Of a stretch of 64,000 nucleotides of DNA, positions 46,746 through 56,784 are shown piece by piece (the first letter of the stretch is position 1; the number at the start of each line of letters is the position of its first letter). The stretch comes from Labia minor. Its lineage: Eukaryota > Arthropoda > Insecta > Dermaptera > Spongiphoridae. Made by a program: the position numbers and the translations under genes. The DNA lies in assembly GCA_963082975.1 (NCBI GenBank), contig OY720350.1:18632910-18696909 (forward strand). The letters run 5' to 3'. The notes beneath the pieces are model-generated. The model searched no databases, was not told the DNA's origin, and saw only the letters and a program-made list of their open reading frames with translations.

Positions 46746-47306
46746 CGAAAATTATATTAGTAAGGGAAGTTATTTAATTTATCTTATATTATCTTCTTAT
46801 GCTAGCTAAAATTGTTTGTATATGGGTTCTCAAAAACCACTCTAACGATTTTTTTGAAATTCACTCCAGAGATAGTATTTATAAAGAAAAATTAAGTTTT
46901 ATTGATCATATCTCTATAAAAATTCATCTTTATTAGTTGTTTTTTTTTTTAATTTAAATGTAAAAATGTGACGTCACTATGTCATCCATATTGCAATTTG
47001 ACTCCCGCCTTTTTTTAAAGGATATTGCATTAATATTTTTTTATATTTAAAATATTTTAAAATTTTTAATTTAATTTCGAAATAGAATTAAAAATATATA
47101 TTTTAATAATATTTTATAATTATAAATTACGATATATATTTATCATTCTTCCAATAAAAAAAAAATATTCATGCACTTAGAAACATAATAATACATATTT
47201 GTGTATTATTGAGGATCCCAAGTTTTAATCCCATTTTAATCAGATTGATGCAATGATGCAACATTTAATAAATAATTAAAGAATTGTATATCAATATTGT
47301 TTAAAG

Positions 47307-47771
47307 CAGAGGTTCTTAAACTGTGGTCCGCGGACCCCCAGGGGTCCGCGAAGACTTTACTGGGGGTCCGCAAAGCCATCGTACAGGTGCACGAGAAAAT
47401 GATGAGTCGGTTAAAACTTTATTTAATATAAAAGGAGCGATGGCATGGCTTTGTGAGGAAACAGAGATCAAATACCAAATTTCAACGAAATGTTCAAGAA
47501 AACTATTGCTACCGTTTCCATCTTCATATTTAGCTGAATTTTCTTTCTTCAATATTATAATTTCTAATAAAATGTGTTCTACAATATGCAAAAAAATCGT
47601 TATTCACCAATCACTGTTAGAAATATTCAACATATATCCTTGTTCTTATGAGATCGTAAGCCAGAAATTAACTAATAAAATGACGTAAAGTACCTAAAGT
47701 TGGGATGGGGTCCGTCAAAAAAAATTTCTCCAAGTGGGGGTCCGCGGAGTACATAAGTTTAAGAACCTCTG
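47307..47771. mobile_element. hAT-type element (465 bp) nested in family C, 8-bp duplication
   Basis: Ends are CAGAGGTTCTTAAACTGTGG and, reversed, CAGAGGTTCTTAAACTTATG, both followed inside by GTCCGCGGACCCCC-type sequence. GTTTAAAG flanks both sides (47299-47306, 47772-47779). The flanks belong to one family C copy, so the insertion is younger than it. Confidence 0.95.
47430..47630 (+). pseudogene. hAT transposase C-terminal scrap
   Basis: Inside the 465-bp hAT element the plus strand reads KLLLPFPSSYLAEFSFFNII. This resembles the (L)LPFPTTYLCExGFSA motif of the hAT C-terminal dimerisation domain in ZBED/SCAND3-like transposases. The Cys is lost (AEF for CEx). The open frame extends further at both ends only because it passes through the terminal repeats. 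A remnant, not a gene. Confidence 0.6.
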
Positions 47772-47895
47772 GTTTAAAGGGTCGAGCGGGAGCTCGGTGT
47801 CCCAAGTATTAATATTACCAGCCAAACCCAATAATAATGAATTTTTTTTTAACTTAATTATCGAGCCGAGGCTCGGGGTCCCGGTAATAAGTAAG

Positions 47896-48400
47896 TATAA
47901 CTTAAAACAAGAAGGATGAATAGTTTTTTTGTAATTGAATAAAGAAACAGCCAGAAATGTTAATAATTGAGATGATAATTAATAGAATAAACGAAAAAAA
48001 TCAAAAAATTAAAATTAACCTCAACATACTTACATGTCTTGCAAAAAATAATTTATTATTATTATTCATAAATAAAAAAGAATACTAAGATTATTTACCA
48101 ATCATCATTTATCAATATATTTTCTCTATTTTTATTTAATATATAATATTTATTTATTTATTTATTTTTACAAGATTCTCATTAAAATAAATGCCTTATG
48201 AATTGCTTTAATGATATTTGAATCAAAGATTATCCCTAATTATAATTATAAAATAAGAATTATTTTATCTCATAAAACCAATTAACTAAAACCTTCTCGT
48301 ACTTTTCATCTTTTTATTAGGGATAAAAAAAGACGATTTCTTACAAATGAAGACATAACATTTGATAATTTTTCCTTTCATTGTTTGTTTTTCAAACGAC
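47896..48400. other. A/T-rich spacer
   Basis: Nothing recognised. Confidence 0.4.
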
Positions 48401-48800
48401 GACAAGGGAAACTAATCCCATGACGATAAAACAAGGCGGAAGATCAAATTTAAGAGCCAGAACGAAGAAGAAGTAGAGGTGTTAAAAAAAAGTAGAGGTA
48501 ATAATGGTGGAGTTACTGGGGAGAGGGTAAATGTCACGTTAAACTGTGCAAATAATTACATCTAATAAGCCTTTAGAAGGAGGCAAAATGGGTGGTCATG
48601 ACTATAAAAATGATATTGAGACATGAATGGAGAAAGTAAAGATCCGCTAAGAAATAATTCTATAGATATAAAAGAGATGGGATTAGGAAAAAAAAGTCAC
48701 AAGGGGGGAATGTCAATAGAGGGAGGAGACATTCTGCATGAAAAGGTTAACCACGTGCTGATCACATCTGAGCTTTTCACTCTATATATAGTTTTTTTCT
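48401..48800. other. purine-rich mixed-composition patch
   Basis: GAACGAAGAAGAAGTAGAGG and GGAGGAGAC words; single-copy-looking, with no recognised product in the short open frame at 48623-48820. Confidence 0.35.
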
Positions 48801-49083
48801 ATTATAATATCATCCTATGAGAAACAAATTCTAAAAAAAGGTGATATTTCAAATAAATAAATAAAAACACAAAAATTGTATTACTTGAGAAATAAAAATA
48901 TAGTAAGTTTAGTTTTTTTAAATAAATAAAAATAAATATTTTCTAATGAAAATAATATTAAATATTCGGTTAATATTTCAATTAAATTCTCATTTTCTTT
49001 TCAAATGAATTGTTATAATTAAGAATAATTTTTTTTCAATTTGTTTTAAGATTTATAGGTGTATGTATACCTATATATATATA
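48801..49083. other. A/T-rich spacer
   Basis: Nothing recognised. Confidence 0.4.
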
Positions 49084-49210
49084 CAGGGGCGGTCTAAGGC
49101 CTAGGCAATCTAGAGCCCGTAATTTTTGAGGGCCCGAAAATTTTTGTTTATGAAATAGGCCTACATACTATATGCCAACTGTAGCCAAACCGTGGCTAGC
49201 TAAAAAAAAA
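49084..49210 (+). mobile_element. probable single end of a hAT-like element
   Basis: CAGGGGCGGTCTAAGGCCTA then GGGCCCGAAAATTTTTG resembles a hAT terminus with subterminal GCCC. No opposite end or target duplication found. Confidence 0.35.
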
Positions 49211-49482
49211 AGGTTAAAAATTTTTTCCGATTTTATTTAATTTTTCTTTATTCCTTATTTGCTTGTATCATGTTTTTAAATAATATTAATTTTCATATAT
49301 TAATTCAAAATATAATACAGCACGATTATTTTAAACTTTATAATCTTTAGACGAGGGACTGGGATTTGCTTTTCATGTTAAAAACTTAACAAGAAACCAA
49401 CATTTATCTATTTTTATTGAATAATTACACTTAATTTTTAATCAAATAACATTCTTATATAACAAATGGAGATAATTGAAGA

Positions 49483-49722
49483 TGAAATTATTTATTTATT
49501 TATTTATTTATTTAAAGAGATTATATACAACCCAGTATATCTCTATTCTCCCCTATTTGGGGTAGAGGATTTACAAAAAATAAAAAAAAAACAAAAACAA
49601 AGAAAAATTTAACATAACAGGAATTAAATTATTTTTAAAAATCCATGTATCTAAAAATAGAAACAGAAAGAATACAAAAAAAAAAGAAAAAACAAAAACA
49701 AATTTCCATTTATTTAATTATG
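49483..49722 (-). repeat. LINE 3' UTR/tail copy (LINE family 2)
   Basis: Reversed, it has GTAAATCCTCTACCCCAAAT, AGAGATATACTGGGTTGTAT, AATCTC and then an (AAAT)n tail (49487-49515 on the plus strand as TATTTATT). The block is repeated at 49745-49930 next to the coding tail, which identifies it as the 3' UTR of the same LINE. Only the 3' end is present. Confidence 0.7.
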
Positions 49723-49742
49723 TAAGATCTCAGCTGGAGTAT

Positions 49743-50385
49743 GTTATTTATCTATTTATCCATTTAAGAGATCATATACAGATCCAGGTATATCTCTATC
49801 TTTCCCTTATTTGGGCTAGAGGATTTACAAAAAAAAAAAAAAAAAAAAATCCAGCGTAACAGAAATCAAACCAAAGAATCTTCAAAAACTCATACATCCA
49901 AAAGGGTAACCTAAAAAACATACAAAAAAAAATATAATATTAGAATATTCAAATCAAATCATTCATTCAGCATAAATGATCTCATTCTTAACATTCCATT
50001 TAAGTAATAGAATAGACCATTTATTTTGTCCTCGCTATCTGCCCTCATAACAGTCTCTCGGTTGGATCTCACCAGGTAGTGTTCCCTAAGGTTCTCATAT
50101 ACTGGACATCGTAACAGCAAGTGATCAAGAGTCTCTTTATTGCATGTTAGATATAGTGCACAGTTGTTCTTGGTCACAACCCTATGTATGTTCCCACTAA
50201 AGACGAGGAGAAGTATTTTTTCGTTCGCTACTCTGCATTCACAAATCAATTTAATCTTGGACAATGGACCACGATAATTGTAAAAAAAGTCATTTTCTTT
50301 TAGATTTTTATAGTTTGGGCAGTAGGTGGATTCTATGATCTTATTGAAATCCCGTGTCCTATACACATTGAAGATGAAATAATAA
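49743..50385 (-). pseudogene. LINE family 2 C-terminus and 3' UTR, 5' truncated
   Basis: The minus-strand open frame from about 50378 to 49959 codes IIESTYCPNYKNLKENDFF, ICECRVANEKILLL, and a terminal ALYLTCNKETLDHLLLRCPV followed by YENLREHYL. The C...H..L..C...R pattern is the usual Zn-binding tail of LINE reverse transcriptase ORFs (Jockey/CR1/RTE type). After the stop at 49959 comes a 3' UTR with GTAAATCCTCTAGCCCAAAT, also found alone at 49.5 kb. The N-terminus is lost in an (AAT)n tract at 50383-50402; the run of tyrosines at the start of the frame is that microsatellite. Confidence 0.75.
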
Positions 50386-50394
50386 TAATAATAA

Positions 50395-51330
50395 TAATAA
50401 TTCTGCATGGAAAATTACCAAGATTGATGATGGAGGATCATATTGATATGGGGGCATCGTACCAATGGATAAATGAAGGTCATCTTTACCCGGAGACTGA
50501 AGGATTTATGATGGCTATCCACGATCGTGTGATCAAAACAAAAAATTACGAGAAGCACATCCTGAAAGCAAAAATAGAAGACAGGTGCCGAAAATGTGGA
50601 AACCCTGGGGAGACAATCGAACATATAATGGCAGGATGCTCAAGTCTTTTTGAAACAGCCTACCTGGGAAGACACAACCAATTTGCCAAGATTGTCCACC
50701 AACACCTAGGACTAAAACACTGCTTTTATTAGATAGAAAAAAAAACTCCACCCTATTATAAATATTCGCCAGCCACGGTACTAGAAGATGAAAACATCAT
50801 TCTTTATTGGGACAGACCGGTACTGACGGATAAAACTGTCGACTTTAACAGGTCAGATATAATACTCATAAATAAAAAAATAAAAATCGGAATAATAATT
50901 GATGTCGCGGTTTTTCTAACACATAACTTAAAAAAAACTGAATCCGAAAAACGAAATAAATACGAGGAATTCGCGTATCAATTAAAAAATATCTGGAAAC
51001 TAGAAAGGGTTACCATCCATCCTCTGGTAATATCGGCAGAAGGGATTGTCTCAAAGAACATCGAAAAAACTATCAAGGAACTTGACATACCAACCAACAT
51101 AATCAAGGTAGGGCAAAAGGCCATAATTTTGCAAACCTGCCACATTGTCCGCAAGTTCCTTGGGTAATTATTATTCCTAAGCGACCTGTGAGCCAGGGTG
51201 AACTCCCTCTTCACATCGTCCGAGCCTAATCCCAAAAAAAAAAGACCAAAAGGGGATAGGTGAAAATTTACCAGCATTACATGCTGAGTAAGTGCAAAAA
51301 ATCGAATAATAATAATAATAATAATAATTA
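50395..51330 (+). pseudogene. LINE C-terminus with CCHC knuckle and restriction-like endonuclease motif (LINE family 3)
   Basis: Opposite in direction to LINE family 2 and separated from it only by (AAT)n. The plus-strand frame from 50424 reads MEDHIDMGASYQWINEGHLY, ETEGFMMAIHDRVI, a CRKCGNPGETIEHIMAGC CCHC knuckle, RHNQFAKIVHQ, then after one in-frame TAG near 50730 YYKYSP, LYWDRPVLTD, NRSDIILINKKIKIGIIIDV, EEFAYQLKNIWKLERVTIHP and KAIILQTCHIVRKFLG, ending at a TAA at 51167. RSD followed by 14 residues and D fits the R/K-PD-X12-14-D nuclease core of R2/R4-type elements (P changed to S). A 3' UTR ends in (AAT)n at 51305-51328. The RT domain is absent. Confidence 0.85.
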
Positions 51331-51580
51331 TACATAAAAATTATAGACAAACAATCATCAAGAGCCTACATTCTTTATGTAAATAAATGTAAATAATTTT
51401 TTTTGTTTTATTTATCAACCAATTTTAAATTCTCTTAATTTAAAATTGAGGCTTTATTCATTTCCTCTTTTTCGGGATTTGTATCATTTAATCGAAGTGT
51501 CATCATCAGGAAAAGTATATCTATTTGACTAAGTAAAGTAAGTATTGAATTAAAAACTTCACCCCTCCTACAAAATGTGA
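51331..51580. other. A/T-rich spacer
   Basis: Nothing recognised. Confidence 0.4.
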
Positions 51581-51840
51581 TTGTGCAGGGGACGGTGAGT
51601 TGAATATGCCATACGCAAATGACGTTTCCGCCATCGTTTCAGCCACTTCATTATTTAGACGACTCGAGGACACTCGAAACACGACTAGTTAATGGCAAAG
51701 TAAATAGACGTGTTCATTCAATTATAGAATGCTATTATTAAGTCATTATATGGCGCATTGAATATTGGTTTGTTCAATTATCACAGCGGGCATAGAGAAT
51801 GTTATAGAGAATGGCTATCTACAATCATTAGGATACAATT
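51581..51840. promoter_or_regulatory. mixed-composition island
   Basis: GACGACTCGAGGACACTCGAAACACGACTAG lies in a short balanced patch, followed by TATAGAATG-type repeats. Single-copy-looking; function unknown. Confidence 0.25.
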
Positions 51841-52295
51841 AATGTTAGTAATCATTTTATATATTGTATATATATATATATAATAATAATAATAATAATA
51901 ATTTATTAAGAGAAATGTAGAATGTGCTTGAAAACAATATATCCACCCCGCTTTATAATAGAAAATTTAGTTATTATAACTATTATACAATTTTTGATAT
52001 AAATATTATTATAATAACACCTTCTTGGCCACACCACCCACATAACATGAACCACCTCCATCCATTTCTTATTCTCTTCTAATTCCAGTTCGTTTAGATT
52101 TCCATGAAAGTTTTTATTATTATGAAAAGCAACCTTTGTGATTTGAGTCTCGATGTTTAGGGATTCTTCTTATAATGAATATATCCTAGTCTTTATTGTA
52201 TTTTAGTACTTACTTATAAAATATTATAAAATATTTTTTTTTTAGATTAATTTCAAATTCTTCGCATATTTTATTATCCCATATTAATATAGACT
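51841..52295. other. A/T-rich spacer with (TA)n and (AAT)n
   Basis: A microsatellite (TA)n(ATA)n sits at 51868-51905. A small mixed patch (CCACACCACCCACATAACATG) follows at 52028. Nothing else recognised. Confidence 0.4.
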
Positions 52296-52580
52296 AGCTT
52301 TTCAGAGCGCTTTCGGCGCTCTTCGCACCTAGACAGGGGGCTCTGCCCCCTGTACCCCCGATGTAATACATAGTAATTTGTTGAAAGTTTGTATGCGAAA
52401 GGTTTTAATTCATTTTAATTCAATCAGTATATTAAAATAATTATATCCACGACGGAGTTCAGTGTATATAACTCCTTTGTTGATCACTTTTGAGTAGCAT
52501 ATCTTCTTTTTTTCGACTTTTAATTTGTCTATATACCATATTAATAATGACAATACGCTCTTTTATTTTATGAAAATTTC
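52296..52580 (+). repeat. family D repeat, copy 1, with double 5' hairpin
   Basis: AGAGCG, loop CTTTCGG, CGCTCT forms one hairpin (52305-52323). CAGGGGGC, loop TCT, GCCCCCTG forms a second (52334-52352). They are followed by TACCCCCGATG, GGTTTTAATTCATTTTAATT and CACGACGGAGTTCAGTGTAT. The inverted copy at 44.4-44.6 kb confirms a family. No open frame. Confidence 0.65.
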
Positions 52581-53299
52581 TATATAGATGTCCTCAGAAA
52601 AATGAACATGGTTTAATAAACCAATGTTTAATTTATATCATCATAGGACATCTTTGCAAAAAAAAATATGTAGTAAAAATAAATTTTAATTTTTACTACT
52701 ACTTTTTAGTGATATTTACAACGAATACAGAGTACCAAAATATGTAAAGAAATAAATAAATTAAATAAATAAATTCTATAAAATATGTGTATAAAGAAAA
52801 TAGCAATTCACACAATATCATCAATAAAAGTATACAGACTTATTTTACTTTTTTTTTGAGATAACCATCATGTATTTTTTTCTTTAGTTAATCGACGTTT
52901 TATCTCATTTGGATTTTCATTTTCACTCAAATGTGCAAATTGTACAATTTTTCAAAATATAAATTTAAATATAAAAAATATTAAGTACTTACTTTGTTTT
53001 AGAAAATATTAATCAATTATGAGAAATATTCAATTTAATTTAATTTAATTTAATTTTACTTTTAATTTTATAGAATATTAGAACTTTAAATAAAAATTTA
53101 AATATTATTATAAACATTCTTTGTTTGGAAAATTTTAGAAATTTAATTTTATATTGAGTGTCAATTTCCTCACTAAGCCACCAGAGGCGCCACATGTTTT
53201 GCGTAGGTTTTTGCCCATAACTTTGGAACGAAACTTTTTTCAAATTTTCAACCTTATACCTTATCCTATTATTTGATTTTCCATACTTTGTATATCTAG
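52581..53299. other. A/T-rich spacer with CTCF-like word
   Basis: GCCACCAGAGGCGCCACAT at 53176-53194 is repeated in reverse at 44094-44112. Otherwise A/T-rich. Confidence 0.45.
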
Positions 53300-53560
53300 T
53301 ATAGAGGAAGATATTATTATTATTACAATATTAATATTATTTTTAAGTTATTAAGTATAGATAGTATTGTATATCTTGAATGGTTAAAAATTTGAAAAAA
53401 AATTTTCATTAAAAAACTTTTGAGACAATCTAATGGATTGTTAAATTAATTTATGAAATTAAGCTTTTTTTGGCATACATATATTATTATTATTATTCAT
53501 GAGCCGATTAGAAATTTAAATGTTTGAAGAAATTAATAAAAATTTATGTTTTCACGTGCA
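53300..53560. other. A/T-rich spacer
   Basis: Nothing recognised. Confidence 0.4.
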
Positions 53561-54190
53561 ATTTGTTTGGTAACCCTTTTTCTTTTAGGGGCCTTCTCTA
53601 CCTCCCCCCTCCTATTCCCTTTCAGTAGTATCTCTAATATTCTAACTCAACGGCTATTAGCAAGAAGATTGGCTTTATGGACCTCTGTGTTTTTCACTGA
53701 GCATCTTAAGCTTTGATTTATCACCCGAGGGGCGGATAATTAACACATATTAAAGCTTTTCATTATACGAACGAGCACCCTTTGACTTTTTCCCTTTCGT
53801 TTGCTCCTTCAAGTTTTAATTATCAAAAAGCGACAGCATAATGAAAAAAAAGCGATCCAAAACGAGAAAGGGTTGACACTCAAAGGGCCGATTTTATCTC
53901 TGATCTATCGCGATGGGTTTGTGAAAAGATTTTTGCGGGCCCTTTGAGGCCGATGGCTTTTCGATATTTAATAACTGGATTAAAGGGTTTTGTCACCAGT
54001 TAAAGGCTTTTTTTTTATTATTATCGTTATTATTATCAACCATTGGTTACACGAAGCTGGGATTATAATGAAGGAGATGTAATTTGAAGTTGAATACCAA
54101 TTCAACACCACCACCACCATCCCTCCTCATTCCACTCCTCTTTAACGCTCCCACCAATTCATATCCCCAGGCAAGTTTTCCCTCTTTTTT
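53561..54190. promoter_or_regulatory. mixed-composition island, possible non-coding regulatory DNA
   Basis: About 600 bp of balanced sequence. It includes an 11-bp inverted pair CTCAAAGGGCC (53880) / GGCCCTTTGAG (about 53939). TCAAAGG is a TCF/nuclear-receptor-like word. Also GGTTTTGTCACCAGTTAAAG. No supported exon; the frame at 54084-54302 is Pro/Ser-rich and then A-rich. Confidence 0.35.
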
Positions 54191-54578
54191 TCCAGTCTAC
54201 TTGAAAAGAATACTCTCGTCATTTTATCGAAATCAGATAAAGACCAAAGAAAAACGATATTCAAAAATCATTCATTTAAAAAACAATACATTTTTTAAAT
54301 GAAATTTTGACTGTAACACAATCATCCCTCTCCCTTATAAACGATTGTTTTAGAAATTAAAATGAAACTTATTCAATATACTTTTAGAACATTTTCTAAT
54401 GAAATTTTAAATTTCTATAAGAAAATCGAAATGTCAATAAAGAATCTTAAAATTATTTACCTGCAATGTTTTTGGATAATTTTACTTTGAAATTTGGTCT
54501 CGTAATAATATAATTATTAATTATAAATTTTTGATTTCCCGAAAAAAAAAAAATTGAGAATTCAACCCCCAAGATAAA
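54191..54578. other. A/T-rich spacer
   Basis: Nothing recognised. Confidence 0.4.
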
Positions 54579-54587
54579 CCCTAAAAT

Positions 54588-54864
54588 CAGTAATTCCCAA
54601 AGTGGGCGCTACCGCCCCCTCGTGGGCGCTGGAGCGATCCAGGGGGCGGTGATGGCCACAAGGTGCATTTAGGGAAAATTACTTGTATATTACTTTTCTA
54701 TTCTGAGATCAATAAATAAGATACATAAATTCAATGTTTCTAATTTACACCTTTATTTATAATATTTTACAAATTTAACTTTCTGTTTAATTTTTATTAA
54801 CATTAAAAAAAAGTTAATTTCCAAGGGGACGCTGAGTAAACTTTTTTCTGGAAAGGGGGCACTG
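54588..54864. mobile_element. hAT-type MITE (277 bp)
   Basis: CAGTAATTCCCAAAGTGGGC then GCTACCGCCCCCT is a well-known hAT-type end. The right end GGGGGCACTG is shortened. CCCTAAAAT occurs on both sides (54579-54587, 54865-54873), so the 8-bp duplication is clear though its exact frame is ambiguous by one base. GGGGGCG blocks flank a hairpin-like centre near 54640. Confidence 0.8.
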
Positions 54865-54873
54865 CCCTAAAAT

Positions 54874-55477
54874 TATAAAATAAAAAAATATAATAAATGA
54901 TTATTATTGGTCGAATTAGAAAACATATGTTCAAAAATTAATAATAATAAAAAAACATTTTTGAAATATAAATAAGTAAAATTCGTATATTCAAATTAAA
55001 AAAAACTTAAATTATTACATTTTATGAAGTTTATTTATAATGTATAACATAGATTTTTTTCGAATTAAAAAAAAATTGTTTAATAAAATTAATGGAATTC
55101 ATTTGAAAACCCCTTTACATCGATGTATATGCAGTTTACTAATGATAGGATTTTTTCGTGATTTGTACCCGTTAAGGACTTAAGGACACCTGGCGCCCTT
55201 CGTGAATTATGCATACCCTAAATATTTATTTAGAGGGGGAGAGAGAGATAGGAAAAAATAAAAAAAAATACACTCAATTAACCTGCACAGTGTTTTTGTA
55301 ACTTTCCAATTTGATGACAATTGGGAGGGAAGAAAATGCTTTAATTTCTTTTTTTTTGGGTAGGTTTGATTTATGCTACCTAATTTATTTATTTATTTTT
55401 TTATTTTTTTTTTTTTTTTGTCTTTTTCATTCGAGTGAAATGGATTGTCCTCAAGTAATAAAAAAAGAAACTTTTGT
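54874..55477. other. A/T-rich spacer
   Basis: GAGAGAGAGATAGG at 55236 and poly-T at 55398-55419. No gene recognised. Confidence 0.4.
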
Positions 55478-55676
55478 TTTTACCACGTTTTTCTTAGCTT
55501 GCTTTCTTGTTTATCTGTTCGCGTCAAATCTTGCAATCGAAATTTCGACCACTTCCAGTCATCCAATCGCTCTGAAACTTTTCAGAGTTATGTATTCTGG
55601 ATGACAATACAATAAAATAACACATTCGTAGCTTGCAAGTGTTTAATTAGAGCATAATTAATGAATATTTGTATTT
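55478..55676 (+). repeat. family E direct repeat, copy 1
   Basis: TTTTTACCACGTTTTTCTTA, CAAATCTTGCAATCGAAATT, CACTTCCAGTCATCCAATCG, and GCTTGCAAGTGTTTAATTAG, all shared with 56785-56994. Contains CTCTGAAA/TTTCAGAG, an 8-bp hairpin, and CGAAATTTCG. The open frame at 55311-55604 runs through it without resemblance to a known protein. Confidence 0.75.
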
Positions 55677-56015
55677 TGTTAACTTAAAAAGGAGAAACAA
55701 TAATAATACAACAAAAGGCCCTTTCCAAAACTTACCTTTCTCAATACATAATACAAAAGAAGAAAACAACAAAAGGGACTTTGTCAAAACATTAAAAATA
55801 AATAATACAGATGTCCATAGTCCGCTTGTTTAAAAAAATATTCAAGAGTTGATTCTAGTATGTATTAAATATATTCAATATATTAAATATTAAATATATT
55901 ATTTTTGATCTAAACGAATAGAGAATGGATTTTACATAAAATTTGTAATCATTTCACAAATTAATAATATAATAAATGACACATTGTGAATTGACGATAA
56001 AAATAAATATATTTC
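55677..56015. other. A/T-rich spacer between family E copies
   Basis: Nothing recognised. Confidence 0.4.
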
Positions 56016-56165
56016 ATTAGATCTTATTTTATTATACTAGCAAAAATTGTATAAATATATTTTTAATTTTCTTTCGAAATTAATTAAAAAATTTTAAAAT
56101 ATTTTAAATATAAAAAATATTGATACAATATCTAATACAAAAACGAGACGGGATGCAAATATAAT
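56016..56165 (+). repeat. family C scrap with inverted 3' terminus (copy 6)
   Basis: TTATTATACTAGCAAAAATTG at the left is the reverse complement of the family C 3' end, as in copy 4. It is joined directly to plus-strand family C middle sequence (ATATATTTTTAATTTTCTTT, CGAAATTAATT, AAATATTGATACAATATC). A chimaeric arrangement. Confidence 0.5.
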
Positions 56166-56784
56166 ACATTAATTAATAATAATAATCAAAATATTAAAAT
56201 CCGTTTAAATAAGAAGTTTGAAAAAATGTTCAGGTCGCTCCCCTCCAACTAAATGACAGTCCTGATCGTATGTTCCATGCTGCGAATTAAATTTGGATTA
56301 AGCATCATAAATTCTAAAATAATAATTAAATAAATTTCAAATAACGATTAGATATTTATTAAATGAATTACTAATAAATAATATTCAATCTAATGAAATA
56401 AAGAATCTCTATATATTATATACACGGTAAATGTATTAGAAAAAATAAAAAGCCATTTTTTTTTATGAAGAATTTTGATTTTTTTAAATTATAATTTCTG
56501 ACTTTTGATTGATTACATTTAAAATCATTTTAAAGTTATAATTTCGTCTTTACAAAGAGAGATAAAAAATTAATAAAATCAAAATATTGAAAAAATATAA
56601 TAGGGAGGTAGAAAAAAGGTTCAAACTCCCCTCTTCTTATTTTTACTTAACGGGTCTTCTGATTGGTTGCCTGTTTCGACACACCTTTTTTCGACTTAAA
56701 CGCCACCCTCAATTTCTTTCAGCTATCATTTGCTCTCTGCATCTCACCAAGTCATCATTAGCACTCTTGCTAACTGAGTGTATT
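56166..56784. other. A/T-rich sequence with a mixed patch
   Basis: A balanced patch (56620-56780) has no clear coding signal; its open frame runs into family E. Confidence 0.4.

Larger units (their letters stand above)
46770..47895 (-). mobile_element. family C repeat, copy 3 (minus), interrupted by a hAT element
   Basis: Reversed, it begins CCGGGACCCCGAGCCTCGGC (right end, 47863-47882) and runs through GGGTTTGGCTGGTAATATTA, ACACCGAGCTCCCGCTCGAC, then after the hAT insert GATGCAACATTTAAT, ATTTCGAAATTAAAT-like sequence, GACTCCCGCC in inverse, TGACGTCAC, and the CTAGCTAAAATTG 3' end. Collinear with copy 2 at 25.3-26.25 kb. Confidence 0.75.

Noticed and set aside
47323-47688. 121-codon open frame
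   Set aside because: Runs from one terminal repeat of the hAT MITE towards the other. Only the middle resembles transposase; not a gene.
50415-50751. minus-strand open frames opposite LINE family 3
   Set aside because: Antisense to a clearly recognisable plus-strand LINE protein.
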